From the NCBI GenBank assembly GCA_031285415.1, contig JAITWF010000164.1, positions 1 through 5,390 on the forward strand: a DNA stretch of 5,390 nucleotides, read 5' to 3'. Every line of letters begins with the position of its first letter. Positions within the stretch are counted from its first letter, which is position 1. Shown here piece by piece: positions 1 to 5,390 of this stretch. This stretch comes from Deferribacteraceae bacterium (lineage in GTDB: Bacteria > Chrysiogenota > Deferribacteres > Deferribacterales > JAISNW01). Made by a program: the position numbers and the translations under genes. The notes under the pieces were generated by a model, which searched no databases, was not told the DNA's origin, and worked only from the letters and a program-made list of their open reading frames with translations.

Positions 1-515
1 CTGTAGGCGCTGGGGTGATTGTCGTCGACGCACCTCGCAAGTTCACCATATTAAATAATAGATTAAAATACTTTATCCGCCAGACCACGCCTGTACTCTT
101 TGCCAAGGGGAAGTTTCCGTACTCTCATATAATAGTATCGCTAAACTCCACCTCCCCTGCCTATCTATTGCAGACGTCGCTGGAGATATCGGCGTTATCT
201 GGCGTTCCGCTACAGGTACTATACGTTGCCGCCCCAAAATCGCTACGCAATGCAAAGATGGAGGCGGAGCTTGCCGATAGACAGCGAATTGTGCGAGATT
301 ACGAGGCTCTCGAGCGTATCAATCTGACATATACTGTACTAGAGGGGAATCCTGTGCGCCAGACCCTTCAATATATGCAGGGCTTCCCAAATGCGCTGAT
401 GGTGATCGGTAATAATCCGAAGCAGCATATATCACCCTTCGAGCCGCATATTCCATTCCTACTGACGGAGCGACTCTTTTCGTCGATCCTTATTATCCCA
501 TCGGTGCCTGCATAA
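1..515 (+). CDS. Universal stress protein, tandem Usp domains (5' end missing)
   Basis: The reading frame is open to the left edge (first whole codon at base 3), so the GTG at base 15 is probably an internal Val and the true start lies outside the window. About 170 residues are visible. The first ~36 match the end of one Usp domain: a hydrophobic strand (GVIVVDAP), a helix, then a strand (TPVLFAKG). A second Usp-like domain follows: opening strand YSHIIVSLN, helix, strand LQVLYVAAP, a charged helix, strand LTYTVLEG, a helix, strand ALMVIG and last strand SSILIIP. The second domain lacks the G-x2-G-x9-G-S/T nucleotide-binding signature after ALMVIGNN, so it may not bind ATP. The stop is two bases before an antiporter gene. 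Usp domains are often fused to or encoded beside CPA antiporters, so a cytoplasmic regulatory role is inferred. The family call is fairly sure; the role is not. Confidence 0.75.
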   Translation, partial: VGAGVIVVDAPRKFTILNNRLKYFIRQTTPVLFAKGKFPYSHIIVSLNSTSPAYLLQTSLEISALSGVPLQVLYVAAPKSLRNAKMEAELADRQRIVRDYEALERINLTYTVLEGNPVRQTLQYMQGFPNALMVIGNNPKQHISPFEPHIPFLLTERLFSSILIIPSVPA

Positions 516-517
516 CT

Positions 518-1693
518 ATGGAGAGTTCAGCTTTCCTACACTTAACTCTCGTATGCCTAGGGGCATATATTATGCCCTTTATAAGTAGACGGCTAATGCT
601 ACCTACCGCTGTGGGGGAGCTATTTTGCGGCATGCTAATCGGCACACTACTATTAGGTGGTGTAGAGATCGCTGACAATGCGCCGATAAGGATCCTCTCC
701 GCTATCGGATTCTTACTATTAATGTATATCGCTGGGCTAGAGCTCGATATCGACCGCATGCTATCGCTAAAAAAGCGTGAACTGTGGGCGTTTGGGCTAT
801 ATGCGGTGCTATTAGTATCAGGGGCATGCGTAGCCGCTACTATATTTAATATGCCAAAGTTTTTTACACTCATTATAATGACTACCGCAATCGGGCTTCT
901 CTTCTCGGTAATGAAAGATGTTGATATTGTAAAGACTAAACTTGGGCAGATCTTAATCTTGATCGGTGCCGTTGGCGAGGTGCTGACACTTGCAGGGATA
1001 ACTATCGTCAGCGTTGTATCGCTCCCTGGCACCTCTGATCTGAAGTTGCGCTATATTGCAGGCGTATTTATCTTTCTGATGATAGTGATCCTTGTGCTTA
1101 AATTTATGAACCTCCTGATGTGGTGGTATCCCGAGATGAAAGAGTTTATCATGACGGTGGGAAACCCATCGGAAATTGGGATACGAGCGAATCTCTGCAA
1201 TATGTTTGTATTTGTAACGATCGCCTCATTTGTGCATATCGAGCCGATCTTAGGGGCATTCTTGGGTGGAATGATCTTTGCAAGGATCTTCCCTGATAGA
1301 GAGAAGGTGCTAGAGCGGCTATCGAGCTTTGGATACGGCTTTCTGATCCCCCTATTCTTCATCGAGGTCGGGACTCGCTTTAAATTCAGCGACTTCCTGA
1401 ATCCAGAGGTGCTAAAGGGCGCAATATTAACCTCTATCGCCATCCTTATCGTGCGATTTGTGGCGGCAACGCCGATGTTACTGTTAAACCTACCTCGCAG
1501 GCAGCTTATATATATACCATTCTCTCAATCCTCTGCACTGACGCTACTTGTGGCTGGTGCAACGCTGGGGGCAAGCCTTGGGCTTATAAATCGTACTCAG
1601 ACATCGATAATTATCTTGACCGCAATAGTGACAGCTATTATATATCCGTGGATAATAAAGATACTAATTAAATCAATACCGGTGAATGAATGA
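518..1693 (+). CDS. Cation:proton antiporter, CPA2/Kef-like membrane domain
   Basis: A 391-residue, very hydrophobic inner-membrane protein with about 12 to 13 predicted membrane segments, matching the Na+/H+ exchanger family. Visible family blocks are LPTAVGELFCGMLIG (residues 29-42), GFLLLMYIAGLELD (64-77), LGAFLGGMIFAR (245-256) and IPLFFIEVGTRFKF (277-290). It should exchange Na+ or K+ for protons across the inner membrane; the ion cannot be told. Where most CPA2 members carry an Asp-based pair in the ion-binding helix, this protein has Gly-Glu (153-154, in GAVGEVLTLAG). The protein ends just after the last membrane helix, so the C-terminal RCK/TrkA-N domain of KefB/KefC is absent. The ATG lies two bases after the Usp stop with no clear Shine-Dalgarno, which suggests translational coupling. 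This start places the first helix correctly before the conserved LPTAVGE block. Confidence 0.88.
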   Translation: MESSAFLHLTLVCLGAYIMPFISRRLMLPTAVGELFCGMLIGTLLLGGVEIADNAPIRILSAIGFLLLMYIAGLELDIDRMLSLKKRELWAFGLYAVLLVSGACVAATIFNMPKFFTLIIMTTAIGLLFSVMKDVDIVKTKLGQILILIGAVGEVLTLAGITIVSVVSLPGTSDLKLRYIAGVFIFLMIVILVLKFMNLLMWWYPEMKEFIMTVGNPSEIGIRANLCNMFVFVTIASFVHIEPILGAFLGGMIFARIFPDREKVLERLSSFGYGFLIPLFFIEVGTRFKFSDFLNPEVLKGAILTSIAILIVRFVAATPMLLLNLPRRQLIYIPFSQSSALTLLVAGATLGASLGLINRTQTSIIILTAIVTAIIYPWIIKILIKSIPVNE

Positions 1694-1700
1694 TCATACA

Positions 1701-1718
1701 GGGGGAGCAGGCTCCCCC
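1701..1718 (+). other. GC-rich hairpin after the antiporter gene
   Basis: GGGGGAGC and GCTCCCCC form a perfect inverted repeat separated by AG; sterically this is a 7-bp stem with a 4-base CAGG loop. It begins seven bases after the antiporter stop. No T-run follows, only a second C6 tract at 1725-1730 that could compete for the same G5 arm. It may protect the 3' end of the antiporter mRNA or slow polymerase; it is not a classic intrinsic terminator. Confidence 0.6.
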
Positions 1719-1740
1719 CGTATGCCCCCCAAGATTGGAA

Positions 1741-1786
1741 TATTCCTCCGCAAAGGTGTGACTTTGCTACGGAATAATATTTTTTT
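1741..1786 (+). terminator. Probable intrinsic terminator or attenuator upstream of rdgB
   Basis: The arms 1741-1755 and 1762-1776 pair as six outer base pairs (TATTCC with GGAATA), a 3x3 mismatch, then six inner pairs (GCAAAG with CTTTGC) around the loop GTGTGA. The bases AATA follow, then seven T's (1780-1786). It would end the usp-antiporter transcript. It stops only 14 bases before the next ATG, so a downstream promoter would have almost no room and read-through or attenuation is possible. The mismatch weakens the hairpin, and efficiency cannot be judged from sequence. Confidence 0.6.
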
Positions 1787-1788
1787 AT

Positions 1789-1793
1789 AAGGA
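1789..1793 (+). promoter_or_regulatory. Ribosome binding site for rdgB
   Basis: AAGGA lies seven bases before the ATG at 1801, a good Shine-Dalgarno spacing. It is one of only two clear ones in the window and fixes this start. It sits immediately after the T-run of the terminator-like hairpin. Confidence 0.75.
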
Positions 1794-1800
1794 AAAAACA

Positions 1801-2358
1801 ATGACGATATACGTAGCGACAGCAAATGCACATAAGATTGAGGAGATAAAGGGGATACTTACGGCGGAGATCTTGATTCACCCACAGTATAACACCCTTG
1901 AGATCGTTGAATCTGGCGATACCTTCGAGGAGAACGCCTTGATAAAGGCGATAGCACTTAGTAAGCTTACAGATGAATATGTGATAGCAGACGATTCTGG
2001 GCTATCGGTAGACGCACTAGACGCTATGCCTGGTGTACACTCCTCCCGATACTCTGGCGGCGGCGACAGTGCCAACAACGCCCTACTACTGCATAATATG
2101 CAGAATATAACAGATCGTACCGCAAAGTTTGTGTGCGTGATAGCGTTAGCGAAAAAGGGCGAAGTAATCGCAACCTTTCGTGGCGAGTGCCATGGAGATA
2201 TCGCAAATTCGCCCACAGGCTCAAACGGCTTCGGCTACGATCCGCTATTTATACCGAAAGGCTACGATATCAGCATGGCACAGCTAATGCCTGCTGAGAA
2301 GAATGCGATTAGCCATAGACGACACGCTTTAGAAAAGTTGGCAGATTATTTAAAATGA
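1801..2358 (+). CDS. rdgB: RdgB/HAM1 non-canonical purine NTP pyrophosphatase
   Basis: A 185-residue cytoplasmic enzyme expected to hydrolyse dITP, XTP and ITP to the monophosphates and pyrophosphate, keeping deaminated purines out of DNA and RNA. All family blocks are present in order: ATANAHKIEEI (6-16, substrate loop with Lys12), SGDTFEENALIKA (38-50), ADDSGLSVDALDAMPGVHSSRYSG (63-86, with the catalytic acidic pair Asp64-Asp65), TGSNGFGYDPLFIP (139-152, base recognition) and EKNAISHRRHAL (166-177). The length is normal for the family (about 185 to 205). The start is supported by AAGGA upstream and by the family N-terminal strand beginning at residue 2. The 3' end overlaps the next gene by four bases, so the two are probably co-translated. 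No key residue is missing. The identification is secure; activity is inferred by homology. Confidence 0.96.
   Translation: MTIYVATANAHKIEEIKGILTAEILIHPQYNTLEIVESGDTFEENALIKAIALSKLTDEYVIADDSGLSVDALDAMPGVHSSRYSGGGDSANNALLLHNMQNITDRTAKFVCVIALAKKGEVIATFRGECHGDIANSPTGSNGFGYDPLFIPKGYDISMAQLMPAEKNAISHRRHALEKLADYLK
2355..2358 (+). other. ATGA start/stop overlap between rdgB and the PBP gene
   Basis: The ATG of the PBP gene (2355-2357) shares bases with the TGA of rdgB (2356-2358). No Shine-Dalgarno is evident in the A/T-rich bases just before it, so PBP translation probably depends on ribosomes finishing rdgB. Confidence 0.85.
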
Positions 2359-4298
2359 AAATTCTGCGCAACATCATCGTCTTTTTTATCGCAATATGGT
2401 CTCTTGGCGCACTTGCCCTTGCGGTGATGATAATATTGTGGACAGAGGCAGGGATGGTGCGCCTGAATGTGCCAGAGGTGAACGGATTAGGCGTATATGC
2501 CGATAGCATTAAGCTTGATATGTACGATAAACACGACAATCTTATCTTTCGCAAGAACTACTTCTACGGCGGTCGTATCACCCCAACCGACAATCTGACG
2601 CTTGCTGGCAACATAATCGAGCTTGTGCGTGCCGATTCACCGCCACTACAGTGGTGGGAGCGGATCTTTCTAAAACTTGAGCATATCAACCCTAACACGC
2701 TAGAGAGCTTCGTAGCAGACTACTACACTCAAAACCTCATAAAGGTCAGCCGAGTATCGGGGATAAAGAAGAATATCTTGCAGTGGTATACGCTACAGCG
2801 ATTGCGAGGAGCGTATACTCAACGAGAGCTTTACGCCCTATTCCTCGATTCCGTCCACTATAGCCCAGAGATTCACGGTATTGTAGGCGGAGCGGAGGCG
2901 TACTTTCAGAAAAAATTCTCTGAACTCACCCCATTAGAGACCGCCTACCTGATAGCGTTAGTCACCTCAAAACCAAATACGAACGACCAAGCCGAGATCG
3001 TGCGAGTGTCGGATAAGTTTGCAAGGCAGTTTATATACGAACTCTACAGAAAAAATATTATCTCCCTCGAGGAGTATAAAGATGAAACCAACGCCACCCT
3101 CGCCTTTGCGCCACAAGACTATCCATCGTTTGAACCATCTATCATCAATAAAACCCTAGAGAGCGTGCGAAGTTACGCCAAAAATATAAACATTAACTAT
3201 ACTAACACCACTACCACTATAAAAACTCACTACAACCATGAGGCAACAGTCGCCGCTAAAAAGGCTTTACAATCGGTATACGATGAAGATCCCGATATTC
3301 AAGCGGCTTTCGTGATGGCAAATGTCGAGAGTGGCGGGATAGAGGTGGCGATCGGCAGCAAGGTGGCGGAAAGCACTCGCAATAGAGCCTTCTCCTCCAA
3401 ACGCCAGATGGGGTCTACATTTAAACCGATCGTCTACGCCGCAGCTCTACAGCGGAACTACCTCCCCTCCGATCAGCTAATCGATAAACCACACGTATTT
3501 ATCGACGGCGATACCGTGTATAAGCCTAATAACTACAACAATTTCTTTATGGGGCAGGTGCCAATGCGCTATGGGCTTATCTACTCCCTTAATAATGCAA
3601 CAGTATCGCTTGCACAGAAGGTCGGCCTGCAAAGGGTACAGCAGATGGCTAAGAATATGGGCTTCCAAGGGTATATGTATCCATATCTAGCTACAGCATT
3701 GGGAGTATTCCCTACTACCCCTCTAAATGTGGCAGAGATCTATGCTACGCTAGCCAATAAAGGGGTAACAAAGCCGCTATCGCTCATTCGAGAGGTAACG
3801 CACGATAACCGCTCAATACAGAAAGATCCAGAACCCACCAAGAGGGCTATGGATGGGGTGACAGCGTACCAAACATTATATATAATGCAAGATGTGGCAC
3901 GGATCGGCTCCGCTCGAAATGCAAATCTTCTGCAAGGCACAGCAGCCAAAACTGGCACATCGAATAATAGTAAAGATCTGTGGACGGTAGCAATCTGCTA
4001 TCCTTACGTGATCGTTGCATGGTTCGGCTACGACAACTTCACCGCAATGGAGGAGAGACGCTCTGGCGGAAATACCGCCGCACCTGTGATCGCAGCATTT
4101 CAACGAGAGTATTTCGGCGATAATACAACGTTCCCCCTTACACCGCCTAAAGGGATCGTCTTTGCACCTACAAGAAGAGATGGCAAACTGGTAAGCAAAG
4201 GGGGGAAAGGCACATATATAGAGGCGTTCCGAGAGGGACACCTGCCACAAGAGGCGGTAGAGCCTGCGCCGAAGAAACAGCAAAAGAAGAAGAGGTAA
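2355..4298 (+). CDS. Class A-type penicillin-binding protein with degenerate glycosyltransferase domain
   Basis: A 647-residue cell-wall synthesis protein with an N-terminal signal anchor (helix about 7-29), a periplasmic GT51-like region (about 75-240) and a penicillin-binding transpeptidase domain (about 315-585). The transpeptidase motifs are intact: S354-T-F-K357 with the nucleophile Ser, S411-L-N413 and K532-T-G-T. It should cross-link peptidoglycan stem peptides and bind beta-lactams. The GT region keeps its C-terminal half (YTQRELYALFLDSVHY at 154-169, then GGAEAYFQKKFSELTPLETAYLIAL) but not its catalytic half. The E-D-x-x-F-x-x-H-x-G block is unrecognisable, although a lone Glu89 lies about where its Glu would be. 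GGSTITQQ is reduced to VADYYTQN (120-127), and the Glu of R-K-x-x-E aligns with Gln143. Polymerase activity is therefore doubtful. The tail is Pro/Gln/Lys-rich with five basic residues in the last five to eight positions. The length is at the short end for class A. Coupled to rdgB by ATGA. Confidence 0.9.
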   Translation: MKILRNIIVFFIAIWSLGALALAVMIILWTEAGMVRLNVPEVNGLGVYADSIKLDMYDKHDNLIFRKNYFYGGRITPTDNLTLAGNIIELVRADSPPLQWWERIFLKLEHINPNTLESFVADYYTQNLIKVSRVSGIKKNILQWYTLQRLRGAYTQRELYALFLDSVHYSPEIHGIVGGAEAYFQKKFSELTPLETAYLIALVTSKPNTNDQAEIVRVSDKFARQFIYELYRKNIISLEEYKDETNATLAFAPQDYPSFEPSIINKTLESVRSYAKNININYTNTTTTIKTHYNHEATVAAKKALQSVYDEDPDIQAAFVMANVESGGIEVAIGSKVAESTRNRAFSSKRQMGSTFKPIVYAAALQRNYLPSDQLIDKPHVFIDGDTVYKPNNYNNFFMGQVPMRYGLIYSLNNATVSLAQKVGLQRVQQMAKNMGFQGYMYPYLATALGVFPTTPLNVAEIYATLANKGVTKPLSLIREVTHDNRSIQKDPEPTKRAMDGVTAYQTLYIMQDVARIGSARNANLLQGTAAKTGTSNNSKDLWTVAICYPYVIVAWFGYDNFTAMEERRSGGNTAAPVIAAFQREYFGDNTTFPLTPPKGIVFAPTRRDGKLVSKGGKGTYIEAFREGHLPQEAVEPAPKKQQKKKR

Positions 4299-4308
4299 AT
4301 AAAATACT

Positions 4309-4398
4309 CGTCACTGCGGACTTGATCCGCAGTCCAGCATTAGATATTGGAATCCTAATATATTTATTCTGGATTGCGGCTCGTAGGCCGCAATGACG
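4309..4398 (+). repeat. Extragenic palindromic repeat (REP/MITE-like)
   Basis: A 90-base element fills most of the 114-base gap between the PBP and hydrolase genes. The left arm (4309-4337) and right arm (4369-4398) are near-complementary: both read CGTCA-Y-TGCGG, a variable centre, then CCGCA-R-TCCAG when oriented alike. Each arm is itself a perfect 8-bp hairpin: ACTGCGGA/TCCGCAGT around CTTGA, and ATTGCGGC/GCCGCAAT around TCGTAG. The A/T-rich centre adds a weak ATTAG/CTAAT pairing. This architecture matches dispersed palindromic elements seen in many bacterial genomes. It carries no reading frame and shows no obvious target-site duplication. No T-run follows either hairpin, so it is not a clear terminator. 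Copy number cannot be seen from one window. Confidence 0.75.
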
Positions 4399-4403
4399 GC
4401 AAT

Positions 4404-4407
4404 GAGG
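4404..4407 (+). promoter_or_regulatory. Ribosome binding site for the hydrolase gene
   Basis: GAGG (within TGAGGT) lies five bases before the ATG at 4413 and fixes that start. The nearby ATG at 4402 runs into TAA after one codon and is not a start. The site begins six bases after the palindromic element ends. Confidence 0.75.
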
Positions 4408-4412
4408 TAACT

Positions 4413-5390
4413 ATGATTAAGATAACCGACGAGATCTACCTAAATGAGATTCCGCTGCCAAACACCCCTCTAAAGGCGTTAAACAGCTATATCATCCACT
4501 CCGAGGGGGAGACTTTAGCGGTCGATACAGGCTTTAACCTCCCCGAGTGTATGGAGGCGTTCATCGGCGGATTTAATGAGCTAAATATATCACCTAAAAA
4601 CGCCGATCTGCTGATCACTCATATGCACTCAGATCACTGCGGACTTTGCGGCGAGCTAGCCCACACGATGAATCGGATCTATATCGGCACCGTCGATGGC
4701 GAGATTATCCATCGATTAATGGTCGATGATCGTGAGAAGAACTACTTTGAGGGGCTAAATCATAAATTCGGGCTTTCAAAGTATAATATACGCCTCACCG
4801 ACAACCCAGGAATTACGCTACTCTTCAAAGAGCCTGTTAAATTCACATATCTCAACGAAAACGATATTGTGAAGGTAGGGAGGTTTCACTTCGAGGTGAT
4901 CGATACCCCTGGGCATACCCCTGGGCATATCTCGCTATACGAGCGGAATGAGAAGATCATGATCATGGGAGACCATGTATTATCAAGAATTACGCCGAAT
5001 ATCTCCTTCTGGGGCGGTAGCTACGGCGATATTCTAGGTGTATACCTAAAAAGTTTACAGAAGATAAGAGATTACGATGTAAAATATATCTTATCCTCAC
5101 ACAGAGCGGCACCAGAGTCGCTCTCTCAAAGGGTGGATGAGCTTATTGCGCACCACGAGGAACGGCTTGAGGAGATTATGAATATTCTATCCAGTAGGGC
5201 GAAAAATGCCGCCGATACAGCCGCAGAGATGCACTGGTCGCTCCGAGGGATTTCGTGGGATGAGTTTCCAAATGCGCAGAAGTGGTTCGCCACGAATGAG
5301 GCTATCTCGCACCTGGAACACCTTCTGGCGATCGGAAAGGTTGATAAAATAGAGTCAGATGGCGTATTCATTTATGGGCGACGAGATATT
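4413..5390 (+). CDS. Metallo-beta-lactamase-fold hydrolase (3' end missing)
   Basis: An uninterrupted frame of 326 codons reaches the right edge without a stop. The N-terminal part (about 1-232) is an MBL-fold domain with the full two-metal ligand set: THMHSDH (His70, His72, Asp74, His75), His168 in DTPGHTPGH, Asp187 in MGDH and His230 in SSH, plus the strand AVDTG (Asp38). It should be a cytoplasmic Zn or Fe hydrolase, since no signal peptide is seen. The C-terminal part (about 235-322) is helical and ends in an ISHLEHLLAIGKVDKIESDGVFIY stretch, resembling the winged-helix domain found behind the MBL fold in LACTB2-like proteins. Members usually end shortly after this point, so few residues are missing. 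The substrate is unknown; family members act on thioesters, lactones, phosphodiesters or RNA. Nothing suggests true beta-lactamase activity despite the neighbouring PBP. Start chosen by GAGG upstream. Confidence 0.88.
   Translation, partial: MIKITDEIYLNEIPLPNTPLKALNSYIIHSEGETLAVDTGFNLPECMEAFIGGFNELNISPKNADLLITHMHSDHCGLCGELAHTMNRIYIGTVDGEIIHRLMVDDREKNYFEGLNHKFGLSKYNIRLTDNPGITLLFKEPVKFTYLNENDIVKVGRFHFEVIDTPGHTPGHISLYERNEKIMIMGDHVLSRITPNISFWGGSYGDILGVYLKSLQKIRDYDVKYILSSHRAAPESLSQRVDELIAHHEERLEEIMNILSSRAKNAADTAAEMHWSLRGISWDEFPNAQKWFATNEAISHLEHLLAIGKVDKIESDGVFIYGRRDI

Noticed and set aside
493..1443. Long open frames on the - strand opposite the antiporter gene
   Set aside because: They lie entirely inside a clearly conserved + strand gene, have Ser/Ile/Pro-rich composition typical of antisense shadow, and show no recognisable domain.
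1735..1791. Possible promoter before rdgB (TTGGAA at 1735, TTGCTA at 1764, TAATAT at 1775, TATAAG at 1786)
   Set aside because: No pair has good spacing except TTGCTA to TATAAG (16 bases), which would put the start site inside or just before the ATG. The signals also overlap the hairpin and T-run.
3876..4283. A 135-codon - strand frame opposite the PBP 3' end
   Set aside because: Its Cys/Arg-rich translation is antisense to the KTGT-containing transpeptidase domain, and no family or ribosome binding site is evident.
4634..4646. 13-base identity (TCACTGCGGACTT) between the hydrolase gene and the left arm of the palindromic element (4311-4323)
   Set aside because: Here it encodes the end of the conserved metal-binding motif (Asp-His-Cys-Gly-Leu) and lacks the partner arm, so it is most likely chance.
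4907..4927. Short direct repeat CCTGGGCATAC/CCTGGGCATAT in the hydrolase gene
   Set aside because: It encodes the normal PGHTPGH motif of the MBL fold; the repeat follows from the protein motif.
5126..5371. A - strand frame opposite the hydrolase C-terminal domain
   Set aside because: The + strand frame here continues the metallo-beta-lactamase-fold protein with its expected C-terminal domain, so the antisense frame is a shadow.
4413..5390. The hydrolase as a beta-lactamase protecting the neighbouring PBP
   Set aside because: There is no signal peptide, and the C-terminal domain resembles LACTB2-like cytoplasmic hydrolases rather than class B beta-lactamases.

Overview
This 5.4 kb window looks like ordinary chromosomal DNA of a Gram-negative-type bacterium. 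It is densely coded, all genes are on the + strand, and codon use is even across genes, with an unusually high share of CTA (Leu) and ATA (Ile). The sequence does not fix the phylum. A class A-type penicillin-binding protein (PBP) with one N-terminal anchor and an extragenic palindromic repeat are compatible with many proteobacteria-like lineages, and I do not name one.

Layout from left to right. (1) The 3' part of a tandem universal-stress-protein (Usp) gene, cut by the left edge. (2) Two bases later, a monovalent cation:proton antiporter of the CPA2/Kef type that ends at the membrane domain. The two are probably one transport unit, with the Usp protein as a candidate soluble regulator. (3) A 107-base intergenic region with two hairpins, the second followed by seven T's, then a good ribosome binding site. 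(4) A well-conserved rdgB/HAM1 nucleotide-pool-cleaning pyrophosphatase. (5) Overlapping it by four bases (ATGA), a bifunctional-type PBP with an intact transpeptidase domain but a badly eroded glycosyltransferase domain. (6) A 114-base gap almost filled by a 90-base palindromic repeat-like element. (7) A metallo-beta-lactamase-fold hydrolase with a complete metal-binding set, cut by the right edge close to its expected end.

The genes fall into three transcription blocks: usp-antiporter, rdgB-pbp and the hydrolase. The block boundaries are inferred from the hairpins; I found no convincing promoter. I see no phage, insertion sequence, CRISPR, toxin-antitoxin or defence gene, and no clear new multi-gene system. 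The most interesting item is the PBP, which appears to have lost most glycosyltransferase signatures, including replacement of a normally essential Glu by Gln. Next are the palindromic element at 4309-4398 and the terminator-like hairpin placed just before the rdgB ribosome binding site.
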